Positions 32,873-41,303 of a stretch of 64,000 nucleotides of DNA are shown one piece after another. The DNA is from Adhaeribacter terrigena (GTDB lineage Bacteria > Bacteroidota > Bacteroidia > Cytophagales > Hymenobacteraceae), in assembly GCF_016623615.1 (NCBI RefSeq), contig NZ_JAEHFX010000002.1, positions 434,001-498,000 on the forward strand, written 5' to 3'. The translations under genes were made by a program, and so were the position numbers. Within the stretch, counting starts at the first letter, position 1; each line of letters begins with the position of its first letter. The notes below the pieces were generated by a model. The model was not told the DNA's origin. It saw only the letters and a program-made list of their open reading frames with translations, and ran no database searches.

Positions 32873-35800
32873 CTATTTAACCACCACAACCCCACTTCCC
32901 CAATAAGAATGATACTCCGCATTATACATCGCATCTGCGCTAACCGGACCCATTTTATACTGCCCTTTGCTAACCGCTCTAACTAAATAATAGAAGTTTT
33001 TCGGGCTGCTGGTGGCGGTGGTGAAGAGGTTGATCCGGTCGTCGCGAATGTCGAAATAATCGGGGGTGGCGGCGTCTTTTACCCAGGCCATTTCGGGTAC
33101 GGCGCCAATGCGCGGGTTCTCAATTTCGAAGCCGGCTGGCAGGATGTCGGTGATTGCTACGTTCTCTACGGAGGTGCTGAAATCGGAGGCTTGGAGGGTG
33201 AGTTTTACCACGATCAGGTCGTTCAGATTAAAGGTGTTGCCGGTAATTTCGCGGCCGTTACGGTCGTAGAAATGCTTGCGCACTTTCAGGTAATTGTCTT
33301 CCTCTTTGTAAGCGCCCGTCGGACTGATGCCTTCCTGCTCCCAGAAATAGTACAAACTACCGCTGCCGCTTGTTTTGATCGTCAGGTTTTGGTTCGTGAG
33401 GTTCTGCGTGAGCACCAGTTCGTCGGCTTTAAAGCTGCCGATCTGTTTGCCGTTGGCCGTTACCGTGGCGGTAATATTCTGGTTTGCGTTGGCTTTGGAA
33501 AGCTTGCCTAGGGCCAGCAACGCAAAGGCGCGTTCCTGGGTGTTGAGCCAGCGTTCCGACTTCAGTTGCTGCGATAAATGCCGCGCCATTTCCCCGATGG
33601 CCGGGTGGTTTGGTTGGGCGGTGAGCAGGGCGTTCAGGGCCAGAGCTTCGTCGCGGATGGCGGAGTAAAAGCTGCCCCAGAGTTCGCGTTTCGAGTTTTC
33701 GCCGGAAAAGCTTTTCGGAAGAAGAGCCAGGAAATTGCGGTTGTTGCCGTACATCGCGAAGGCACTGGCCAGCAGATATTTGCTGTCGATGGCGAGCAAA
33801 CCGGGGTTGGCTTTGTAATAATTCATCGCCGTTACGTCGTATTTATTTACCACCGCCAGCACGTAAAGCGAATAGAAAATTTCCTTTTTGGCGATGGTTT
33901 TGGTGTGTTCTTTTCCCTTTTCATCATAAAAAGTATAGCGTTCCGTTTCGCGGGTTTTCAGCTTCATTTGCAGGTACTCGAACATTTTGTTCAGCATTTT
34001 GGCGTTGACCTGGAAACCGGCGCGCTGGGCTTCCAAGAGGAAATGCGCCGCGTAAGCCGTGCTCCACCAGTTTTCCATATCTGTCCCCGGCCAGTAGGCC
34101 ATTCCGCCGTTGTAAAGCTGCATCGTTTCCAGTTTCCGGATGGCTTCCTGCACGTTGTAGTCGGGGTTGTAGCGGGTGGCTTTTTTATCCTGCCTTAAAC
34201 TTTTGGCCAGGTCGGCGTAATAAATTTGCGGGAAAGCGGCCGAAATGGTTTGCTCCACGCAGCCGTACGGGTACTGGATCAAATACCGCAGATCGCCGGC
34301 AAACTGCACCATCGGCGACTTGCTCACAATAAGGCGCGCCGAGGCAGAACCCGGCATAAAATCGGTCTTAAAACTGATGTCCTGACTTTTCCCGGCCGCA
34401 ACCATACCGTTTCCGGAAACCTTTTGCAGCGAAGCCGGCGGCCGCACCGAAATGTCGGTTTTCTCCCGGAAGGTTTCGTTCAGCGCGTTCACCATTACCA
34501 GCACCGAACCGTTGCCGATGCTGTTTTTCGAATACACTTTAAACGTAACCTGCTTTTCGGAATTCGGCTTTATTTGCACCGTTTGAGAGGTATTTCCGGA
34601 AGCCTGCAACGGACCGGAAAGCTGCAGTTTAGCCGTAGCCGAAGTTGGTTTGGAAGTGGTATTGCTCAGCGTAACCGGCACCGAAACGGTATCGCCGGGG
34701 CTTAAAAACCGGGGCAACGCCGTAGAAATTACCACCGGGTCGGCTACTTTTATGAATTTTTCCGAAGCCCCGAACGCGTTGTATTTGTACGCCACCGCCA
34801 TTACGCGCAAGGCTCCCGAAAACTGCGGAATGGGTACTTTGTAAGAAACTTCGCCGTTGGCATTGGCGGTCAATTTTCCGCTCCAGAAGGTTACTAGTTT
34901 CACGCGTTTGCTGGTGAGCGGGTTCACGCGTTTACTAAGGTCGTAGCCGTCGCCGCCGGAGCTGGAACGTTTGCCGCTCAGTTCGGGAAAGAGGTAAGGG
35001 TAGAGGTCGAACGGGTTAACTTCCAGCGCGCGTTTCTGGTAGAAAAATTTGAACGGGTCGGGCGTTTCGTAGTTCTTTAATTGCAGAATTCCTTCGTCCA
35101 CCACGGCCAGCGTAACTTCCGCATTCGGTGTCGTTTTTACGTTTATGGTTTGCGTTTTTTGGCTGCGGCTTTGTACTGGCGCCGAAATATTTACCGCCAG
35201 TTTGGTGCTGGCTTTCGCTACCAGCAACGGCTTAAAACCGCGCGCCACCGTGAGCGGCAAACCGCTGTTCGCCGTCATCTGCCGGATAGCCGTTGCTGTG
35301 ATGTACACGTTCGGCAGGAAAGCATCTTTGATTTCGAGGTTCAGGCTGGCGGATTTTTTATCGGTTGGCAAATAGTAGTGTTCGTAAACTTTATTCCGCT
35401 CCACCGTTACCAGAATCTTCCCGGCAAACGGCGACTTGAACAAAATATTCGCTTTTTCGCCAACCTGGTATTCCGCTTTGTCGAATTCGATGGTGACTTC
35501 ACCTTCGTTGTTTACTTCGAAGGAATTGCTTTGCGTATCGCCGTAGCCATACGCGTAAAAGTGCTGTGCCACATAAGTTTCGGCGCCCGGTCTTCGCACG
35601 CGTATTTCATATTCCCCGGAATTCAGCGGATTGAAATTAAAGGTCGTACCGCTGCCGCTGATGGCAATATCGCGCGACGTAACTACCTGTTCCCGCATTT
35701 GCGAGTTATAGCCGTAACGACCACCTTCCCGACCTTGCACCACCGTTTCCCAAACTTTCCGGATGATCTGCACATTGGCCGTCGCGTTTTGTAGCGGTTT

Positions 35801-38332
35801 CCCGGCTTTGTTCAGGGCAATGAGGTGCATAGGCAAAACCTGCCGCGTATTCACCCAGGAATTAAAAGACTTAATGCCGAAGAAAGCGGTTTGGGTCGGT
35901 ACTTCGAAGGTTTTCAGGCGGTTCACCGGTCTGCCGGTTTCGTCGAAAACGGTGGAGAAAACTTTACCTTCCAGCACGCCGAGATCTTTGTAATCAGGCA
36001 CCTGGTATTCCTGCGTAGCAAAACCTGCTTCGTTCGTTTCGGCGGTCTTTAATTCGTTCTGAAACGTAATATTGTTGGCGCCTTCTAAATTGAAATTGTA
36101 ATCGGTATACTTTTGGGGCGAAAAAGTCTTGCGCTTCAGACTGAAATCGAATTCAGCTTTGCGACCTACCGCCGGTGGTCCGAACAGGTTGGTTGCCGTG
36201 ATTGAAGCTGTTTGCGTTTCGCCCGGTTTTACGTCTGGCTTTTGTAGTTTCAGGTCAACTTTTATGCGGTCCGGAATGAATTCTTCCACGCTGATCTTTT
36301 TGGAATTCAGCAGCACATCGTTACCCGAATAAACCTCGATAGTATATTGTCCCGTCATTGAAGCTGGCGGCAAATAGAAATCGCTTTGGAAAGCTCCCTG
36401 GGAATTTAAGGTCTGGCGGTAAGCTTTGTATTCGCGACCAGTTGGCAGTAGCAGCTTTATTTTTACCGGGATATTCGCCAGCGTTTTCCAGTCCTGGGTT
36501 CTTAAAATGGTGTTCACGTGTACGGTGTCGCCGGGGCGGTATATGTCGCGGTCGCCGTAAATGAAAGCGTCGTATTGGGCAGGGTTGCTGCGTAAACCAC
36601 CCACCTCAAAACGCGAAGTTTCCACGCGGTTCCGTTCCAGGATCATAAAATTGAAATCCTGCCCTTTTTGCGCCGAAACCATACCGATCTTGAAGTGCTT
36701 GTTCAACGGCGAACCGGTGAATTTGGCCACGCCGTTTTTATCCGTCGTAACCGATTGCACCACCTGGTTATTCGTGCTGATGAAGTTTACTTTTATGCCG
36801 GGCAGTGCCGCAGTAGATTTTATGGAATTGGCGAAAACCAACACTTCATCTGCACCTTGCCGGGCAATTAAACCAATATCGGAAACCGAAATAATTTTGG
36901 AAGCCTGTAAATATTGCCGCTCCGTATCCCGGATCTGCACCACGTAAATTCCTTTGAATTCGGAGTTGTAATCCAGATCGGCCAGGCTTAAATTCAATAG
37001 GGTTTGATTACCGTTTTTCGGCAGGTTTTTGGTTTCGTAGGTGCGGGTTGAAACCACATCGCCGAAATCGGCAGTGTTGTAATATTGGTAGGAACGGTCC
37101 ACGTATTCGCCGTCTGCGTTGGGTTGGTAATCTTCTTCGGATTGGTAATCGTAGCCGTATTCTTCGCCGGTGCGCATAAAGGCGTGCACGTTATTGGCAT
37201 ACACCCGCGCAATGGTTACTTTCACCTTCGGCACATCTACCAGGTTCACGGCTAAATTCCGGTTTCCGGCTGCGCCCAAATAAAAGGCTTTGGTGTTTAC
37301 GAAACTTACCGAAGGCTGCAATTCTCCGAACGAAACGTACTGCGAATGCTCTTTGCCAAGCGTAATGCCGAACATACTTTTCAGCTCTTTGGAAATAACG
37401 ATCTGGTAATTTTCGCCGCTCCTGAATTTGCCGCGCACTTCAAAACCATTGTCGTGCGCCTCCACCGTAACCGGAACGGTAGGGGAAATGCTGATAAAAC
37501 TCTCCAGCTTTTCGGCTTGCACCGGCTGGTTCATAAACACGTTCATCACGCCTTCGCCTTCCACAAATGAACCCGAAATTTCTGCCACCTGGAATACCCC
37601 TTTCGGCGGAATTTCTGATTGCAGCGTTAAGTTTTCCGGGGTTTTCCAGTTGCCCCCCACCGGCTGCAAGCCTTTATCGATCACGATTTTCAGCGGTACA
37701 CTTTCCGCCTGGTTTTCCGGCAAGGCATTAATGATGAAGCCAACTGTTTGACCTGTTTCCGAAGTTGCCAGTTCCTTTTTTACTTCCTTGCCATCTACAA
37801 AAATGTGTGCCAACCGATCCACATCCGTAGGTTTTACCGGGTAGTTGAAATTAACGTTCACCCGGATATCCACCGAATTTGCCTGCCTGGCCGACATCGT
37901 CCAGTAAACCTGCGTGCCGGTCAGCGAAAGCAACGGGGTGTGAAATACTATGCTGTCTTCAGCGTTGAGTTTTGGTTTGTCTTTGCTGAGATTTGCCAGC
38001 GCGGGCTGCAACTTAGCTACGTATTTGGTGCTGGGCGCAAAAGGCTCAAAAGGGGAGAAGGTCAGCTCCCGGGAATTGCTCCAGCGGAACTTGCCTTTTA
38101 CCGCCGGTTTAAAGCTAATGTAAGCCGTAGAATCCCAGCGGTTCAACAACGAATCGCCAACCACATCTTTGTTGAACCGGAAAACCAGGTTCTGGTACTG
38201 AGCAATCTCCTCATCGAAGTTGCGGCTTTCCACTTCCAGGGTGTTGGAGAGTTTGGAGCAGCTGACTGAGAAGATTAAAAACACTAGGGAAAATGGGGTA
38301 AAAAGTCGGGCTTGGAATTGGCGGGAAAACAT
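32873..38332 (-). CDS. Alpha-2-macroglobulin family lipoprotein
   Basis: A 1819-residue bacterial A2M, thought to trap foreign proteases in the periplasm and to cooperate with PbpC in envelope defence. The N-terminus is a lipoprotein signal with lipobox FSVSC (Cys25). Repeated MG beta-domains follow, with DIYRPGDTVHVNTILR typical of the MG3-MG5 region. The thioester motif GCVEQ (about residue 1355, in YPYGCVEQTISA) is intact, so it can trap covalently. The C-terminal domain contains the TED helices. It is separated from pbpC by umuDC and the DUF559 unit. Two CGSTA-like 30-mers occur in its coding sequence (36099 and 38278). Confidence 0.93.
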   Translation of the reverse strand: MFSRQFQARLFTPFSLVFLIFSVSCSKLSNTLEVESRNFDEEIAQYQNLVFRFNKDVVGDSLLNRWDSTAYISFKPAVKGKFRWSNSRELTFSPFEPFAPSTKYVAKLQPALANLSKDKPKLNAEDSIVFHTPLLSLTGTQVYWTMSARQANSVDIRVNVNFNYPVKPTDVDRLAHIFVDGKEVKKELATSETGQTVGFIINALPENQAESVPLKIVIDKGLQPVGGNWKTPENLTLQSEIPPKGVFQVAEISGSFVEGEGVMNVFMNQPVQAEKLESFISISPTVPVTVEAHDNGFEVRGKFRSGENYQIVISKELKSMFGITLGKEHSQYVSFGELQPSVSFVNTKAFYLGAAGNRNLAVNLVDVPKVKVTIARVYANNVHAFMRTGEEYGYDYQSEEDYQPNADGEYVDRSYQYYNTADFGDVVSTRTYETKNLPKNGNQTLLNLSLADLDYNSEFKGIYVVQIRDTERQYLQASKIISVSDIGLIARQGADEVLVFANSIKSTAALPGIKVNFISTNNQVVQSVTTDKNGVAKFTGSPLNKHFKIGMVSAQKGQDFNFMILERNRVETSRFEVGGLRSNPAQYDAFIYGDRDIYRPGDTVHVNTILRTQDWKTLANIPVKIKLLLPTGREYKAYRQTLNSQGAFQSDFYLPPASMTGQYTIEVYSGNDVLLNSKKISVEEFIPDRIKVDLKLQKPDVKPGETQTASITATNLFGPPAVGRKAEFDFSLKRKTFSPQKYTDYNFNLEGANNITFQNELKTAETNEAGFATQEYQVPDYKDLGVLEGKVFSTVFDETGRPVNRLKTFEVPTQTAFFGIKSFNSWVNTRQVLPMHLIALNKAGKPLQNATANVQIIRKVWETVVQGREGGRYGYNSQMREQVVTSRDIAISGSGTTFNFNPLNSGEYEIRVRRPGAETYVAQHFYAYGYGDTQSNSFEVNNEGEVTIEFDKAEYQVGEKANILFKSPFAGKILVTVERNKVYEHYYLPTDKKSASLNLEIKDAFLPNVYITATAIRQMTANSGLPLTVARGFKPLLVAKASTKLAVNISAPVQSRSQKTQTINVKTTPNAEVTLAVVDEGILQLKNYETPDPFKFFYQKRALEVNPFDLYPYLFPELSGKRSSSGGDGYDLSKRVNPLTSKRVKLVTFWSGKLTANANGEVSYKVPIPQFSGALRVMAVAYKYNAFGASEKFIKVADPVVISTALPRFLSPGDTVSVPVTLSNTTSKPTSATAKLQLSGPLQASGNTSQTVQIKPNSEKQVTFKVYSKNSIGNGSVLVMVNALNETFREKTDISVRPPASLQKVSGNGMVAAGKSQDISFKTDFMPGSASARLIVSKSPMVQFAGDLRYLIQYPYGCVEQTISAAFPQIYYADLAKSLRQDKKATRYNPDYNVQEAIRKLETMQLYNGGMAYWPGTDMENWWSTAYAAHFLLEAQRAGFQVNAKMLNKMFEYLQMKLKTRETERYTFYDEKGKEHTKTIAKKEIFYSLYVLAVVNKYDVTAMNYYKANPGLLAIDSKYLLASAFAMYGNNRNFLALLPKSFSGENSKRELWGSFYSAIRDEALALNALLTAQPNHPAIGEMARHLSQQLKSERWLNTQERAFALLALGKLSKANANQNITATVTANGKQIGSFKADELVLTQNLTNQNLTIKTSGSGSLYYFWEQEGISPTGAYKEEDNYLKVRKHFYDRNGREITGNTFNLNDLIVVKLTLQASDFSTSVENVAITDILPAGFEIENPRIGAVPEMAWVKDAATPDYFDIRDDRINLFTTATSSPKNFYYLVRAVSKGQYKMGPVSADAMYNAEYHSYWGSGVVVVK
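36099..36128 (+). repeat. CGSTA-like 30-mer inside the A2M gene
   Basis: TAATCGGTATACTTTT, GGGGCG, AAAAAGTC. It matches the consensus outside the first three bases and keeps the frame. Confidence 0.45.
38278..38307 (+). repeat. CGSTA-like 30-mer in the A2M signal-peptide coding region
   Basis: AAAACACTAGGGAAAA, TGGGGT, AAAAAGTC. The proximal and distal ends match the consensus but the middle T-tract is replaced by A. It encodes part of the lipoprotein signal peptide. Confidence 0.45.
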
Positions 38333-38418
38333 AGAAACGATTGGTTTTTAGGTCGTTTCTAAGGTACGCAAAAGCGGGAATATAGTGGTGAAGAAATGTT
38401 TAAGAATTGCGTTATTTT

Positions 38419-38724
38419 TCAGGCCGCATTAGCCTGAAAAGGCTTTATTTTTTCAAAGATCTGCTGCTTAGAATTAAGTTCTTCTTCCAGGTCAAAATCA
38501 TCCTGTAACCCTAACCAGAATTTAGGCGAATTACCAAAATAGGCAGCCAGGCGTAAAGCGGTATCAGCCGTGATTCGGCGGTTTTTTTTCAAGATTTCGG
38601 AGATGCGGGTTTGCGGAATACCCGTTTCTTTCGCTAAACGGTAAGCAGTAATGTTCAGTGGAAGCAAGAATTCTTCCGCTAAAATTTCGCCGGGATGAAT
38701 GTTAGGTAACTTTTCCATTTTCAA
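38419..38724 (-). CDS. higA: HigA-type antitoxin
   Basis: A 101-residue Xre-family HTH protein of the HigA addiction-module type. The start IHPGEILAEEFLLPL, the HTH ITAYRLAKETGIPQTRISEIL and the RRITADTALRLAAYFGNSPKFWLGLQ block are diagnostic. It neutralises HigB and represses the operon. Unlike most toxin-antitoxin pairs the toxin gene comes first, as usual for higBA. Its ATG overlaps the toxin stop by four bases (ATGA). The pair lies upstream of the A2M gene. Confidence 0.92.
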   Translation of the reverse strand: MKMEKLPNIHPGEILAEEFLLPLNITAYRLAKETGIPQTRISEILKKNRRITADTALRLAAYFGNSPKFWLGLQDDFDLEEELNSKQQIFEKIKPFQANAA

Positions 38725-39002
38725 TGATAATCCATAATTTCTACTTCGGAAGCCTGGCCTTCATTCCACTTGAAAATAATGCGCCATTGGTTGTTTATGC
38801 GAATGCTGTAAAATTCCTTCAGGTTACCACTCAATTTTTCCAGCCGGTTGGAAGGCGGAATTCTTAAATCGGTTACCGTTTGTGAGTTATGTAGCATCCG
38901 AAGTTTCCTACGGGCAATTTCCTGAATTTCAGACGGCAGTTTCTTTGACCTTTCACCTAGCCAGATTTTCTCAGTTTCCTTTGAGCCAAATGAAATGATC
39001 AT
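38721..39002 (-). CDS. higB: HigB-type mRNA interferase toxin
   Basis: A 93-residue RelE-superfamily toxin that cleaves mRNA on ribosomes. The block SKETEKIWLGERSKKL is typical of the HigB/Killer branch, and LEKLSGNLKEFYSIRINNQWRIIFKW holds the basic catalytic surface including the Arg of QWRI. It is intact and overlaps HigA. Host-derived promoter sequence is presumably just upstream of 39002. Confidence 0.92.
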   Translation of the reverse strand: MIISFGSKETEKIWLGERSKKLPSEIQEIARRKLRMLHNSQTVTDLRIPPSNRLEKLSGNLKEFYSIRINNQWRIIFKWNEGQASEVEIMDYH

Positions 39003-39045
39003 ACTTCCGTTTTACGATACTAACGCCAAAGATAAGTAATTTGTT

Positions 39046-40140
39046 CTACTTGGTAATATCTAATCCCGGATCTTTCCCCATCAAATATCCATACGGCCGG
39101 AGCTTTTTCACATGGTCGAAAATTACTTTAACAATGCCCAGGTAAGGAATGAAAAGGATCATGCCGGGAATGCCCCAGATGAAACCGCCGAAAAGCAAAC
39201 CCATGAGCGTAACCATCGGGTTTAAGCGAATGCTGGCGCCGGTAATGTTAGGCGTGAGCACATAACTTTCGATCATCTGTAGAAAGATGAAAAATCCAAT
39301 TAAGGCCAGCGGGTAAAAAAGTGAATCTTTGGTGAGTATGGCAAATAAAATGGGAACGAGGCTTCCTAAAATGGAGCCGATGTAGGGCAGCAGGTTCAGT
39401 ATGCCGGCCATCAACCCGAAAAATAAAGCGTGTTCGATCCCGATCAAATAAATTCCCAGCGTATTGGCAGCTGAAAGGATGAGAATGACCAGAAACAGGC
39501 CGGATACGTAGGCATTGGCAACGTTTGTAATTTTGCTGATGATAATGCTCGGATCGCGGGACGGGGCACCGATAATGGGATGCGCCGAAGCGTGAATACG
39601 GGAGGTAACGGCCAAGAAAACGAAATTCTTCAGCTTTTGCCGGTAAAGCAAAAAGAAAAATGCGTAGACCATGGTTAAAATAAAACTGGCTAGCACGGTA
39701 CCTGTCACGCGCAGGAAGCCCGCAATGTAAGTACTAAGCGATTGCAGGTATTCTTTTACTTCGGCTTTGAGGAATTCGTGTTGCTTTTGGGGCGAAACAT
39801 TAATTTTGGTAGCTAACAGGTGGTGTAGCCGATTTAGTTTCGCGGTCATGGTTTCGCTTATCCGGGGCAGGTCGTTGAGCAGGCTGGTAAGCTGGTTTAC
39901 CATTAAAAAAATGACCACGATCAGCACCACCAGCACCGTTAAAATACATACCAGCCCGGCAACCAGGCGCGAGAGGCCCCAACTTTCCAGTTTCTGACTC
40001 ACCGGAATCAGCATCATGGCAAATAAACCCCCGATGGCAATGGGGATCAGAAATGTAGAAGCCAGTTTCATGAGTCCGAAAAACAGCAGTAAAGCCAGCA
40101 GGATCTGGTTGAATCGCTGTAAATTGGTGAGTTTAGCCAT
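39046..40140 (-). CDS. AI-2E family transporter (PerM/YdiK)
   Basis: A 364-residue integral membrane protein with about eight helices. The family blocks are TFLIPIAIGGLFAMMLIPVS, ALFFGLMAGILNLLPYIGSILG and SYVLTPNITGASIRLNPMVT, the last containing the conserved Asn-Pro. Family members were named for AI-2 export, but many act on other solutes. Substrate cannot be assigned. The gene has no quorum-sensing genes nearby. Housekeeping-like composition. Confidence 0.88.
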   Translation of the reverse strand: MAKLTNLQRFNQILLALLLFFGLMKLASTFLIPIAIGGLFAMMLIPVSQKLESWGLSRLVAGLVCILTVLVVLIVVIFLMVNQLTSLLNDLPRISETMTAKLNRLHHLLATKINVSPQKQHEFLKAEVKEYLQSLSTYIAGFLRVTGTVLASFILTMVYAFFFLLYRQKLKNFVFLAVTSRIHASAHPIIGAPSRDPSIIISKITNVANAYVSGLFLVILILSAANTLGIYLIGIEHALFFGLMAGILNLLPYIGSILGSLVPILFAILTKDSLFYPLALIGFFIFLQMIESYVLTPNITGASIRLNPMVTLMGLLFGGFIWGIPGMILFIPYLGIVKVIFDHVKKLRPYGYLMGKDPGLDITK

Positions 40141-40250
40141 GGCAGTTTCGGGCGTGCATTTGCTACCGTTTTACTGCCGGAAAGGGAATTGGTTGTGGAT
40201 GGGTTTGTATAAAATCAGGAGCGCAGGATTCAACCCTTCCGTTACTTATT

Positions 40251-41090
40251 TTACCGTACCGGCGGATGCTTTTTCATGAATTTCTTCAGGCCGAAAATTA
40301 CCAGGAAAATAATGATCAGGAACGGCCAGATGTAGAGCATACCAACTACAAAAGAAAGTAGCAGGTCCCACCCGTTCCGTAAGGCATTCAGGATGCGGAC
40401 CATAAAATTCTGTTCGCCGGTCTGGCGGGCGCTGTTCTCGTAAATTTGTAAATGAATGGTGCTGTAGGAAACCTGCCGGTTGATGTAATTGATCCGGGCC
40501 TGCGTGCTTTCGATTTCTTCCCGGATCTGGCGCAGCTGATTTTCGACCTCAATGATTTCCTTTACGTTTTTGGCTTGTTTCAGCAGTTCTAAATAGCGTT
40601 GCTCTACGGCTTGTTTGGTTTTCAGGCGGGCCGAAATATCAACGAATTCGGTAGTAACGTCTTCGGAAGAAAGATTTTTGTAATCGAGGTAAATGCTTTT
40701 TTCCGTTAGTTTATTTACCAGTGCATCGAGGTTTTTAGAAGGCACCCGGATCATGAGGTCATTTTCCAGGCTGTTGTTTACCCGCACTTCATTGCTCGAA
40801 ACCAGGAAGGCTCCATAGCTTTTCAGCATATTCTGTATGGCGTTCAGGCTTTTAGGATAGTCGGCTACCTGGAAACGCAGGTTGGCATTCCGGATGATCT
40901 TTTGTTCAAATTGCGCTTCTTCCTGCTTGCCTGAAGGCTCCCGCGGTGCCGGCGGGGCTTCCGCGTAATCCATCGTAGCTGCCTGGTTGCCGGCCTCCTG
41001 CTTTCCTTCACAGTTCGAAAAGCTGAAGATAAGGAAGAGTCCGAAAAGGTAAAGCGGCAGTTTTAGAGGTAAAAAGGATAGCGTTTTCAT
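40251..41090 (-). CDS. DUF4349 lipoprotein
   Basis: A 279-residue exported lipoprotein with lipobox SFSNC (Cys27). The central domain is DUF4349: ANLRFQVADYPKSLNAIQNML, LDYKNLSSEDVTTEFVDISARL and NRQVSYSTIHLQIYE, with a predicted coiled coil (about 135-185). A C-terminal membrane helix (MLYIWPFLIIIFLVIFGLKK) precedes a basic tail. Function unknown; family members sit at the cell surface in many Gram-positives and Bacteroidota. Its initial codons coincide with a CGSTA element, so the signal-peptide start MKTLSFLPL is encoded by the repeat. Confidence 0.85.
   Translation of the reverse strand: MKTLSFLPLKLPLYLFGLFLIFSFSNCEGKQEAGNQAATMDYAEAPPAPREPSGKQEEAQFEQKIIRNANLRFQVADYPKSLNAIQNMLKSYGAFLVSSNEVRVNNSLENDLMIRVPSKNLDALVNKLTEKSIYLDYKNLSSEDVTTEFVDISARLKTKQAVEQRYLELLKQAKNVKEIIEVENQLRQIREEIESTQARINYINRQVSYSTIHLQIYENSARQTGEQNFMVRILNALRNGWDLLLSFVVGMLYIWPFLIIIFLVIFGLKKFMKKHPPVR
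41058..41087 (-). repeat. CGSTA element forming the first codons of the DUF4349 gene
   Basis: Minus-strand AAAACGCTATCCTTTT follows the ATG at 41088-41090 directly and is translated as KTLSFL; the distal tract is degenerate. Confidence 0.65.
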
Positions 41091-41230
41091 GGCAGTAGCT
41101 TTTGCGTTAATACCTGCTTTGCCGGAAAAGTAACCTTTATGCTATTTGTTTAAAAGTAAAGCGTTATCCCTCGGCCGCGCTAAGGATGACGCAATAAGTT
41201 GAAATTTGAGGATTGATTTAATTAAAATCA

Positions 41231-41267
41231 AAAAAAAAGTCCGCAGCGGTTAAACTGCGGACTTTTT
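41231..41267 (-). terminator. Intrinsic terminator of the glutamate dehydrogenase gene
   Basis: AAAAAGTCCGCAG / CTGCGGACTTTTT stem with a seven-base loop and flanking A/T runs; it would also work for plus-strand transcripts. Confidence 0.85.
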
Positions 41268-41303
41268 AAGTTAAAAACGGTAGCGTTTTCGCGCAAAAAA
41301 CCG
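41260..41303. repeat. Two overlapping CGSTA elements sharing one core
   Basis: The minus-strand copy (41260-41289) and plus-strand copy (41274-41303) share the palindromic core AAAACGGTAGCGTTTT. One end abuts the stop codon of the glutamate dehydrogenase gene (41304-41306), the other merges into the terminator arm. Confidence 0.75.

Noticed and set aside
33914-33943. Possible CGSTA element in the A2M gene
   Set aside because: Core and distal tract both deviate (GCTATACTTTT with a different spacer), so chance similarity is likely.
34226-34705. Long plus-strand frames in the A2M gene
   Set aside because: Antisense frames in a gene with a lipobox and thioester motif; they have no domain.
41101-41200. 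AAGTAAAGCGTTATCCC resembling an element
   Set aside because: Core lacks the AAAA tract and the palindromic centre.
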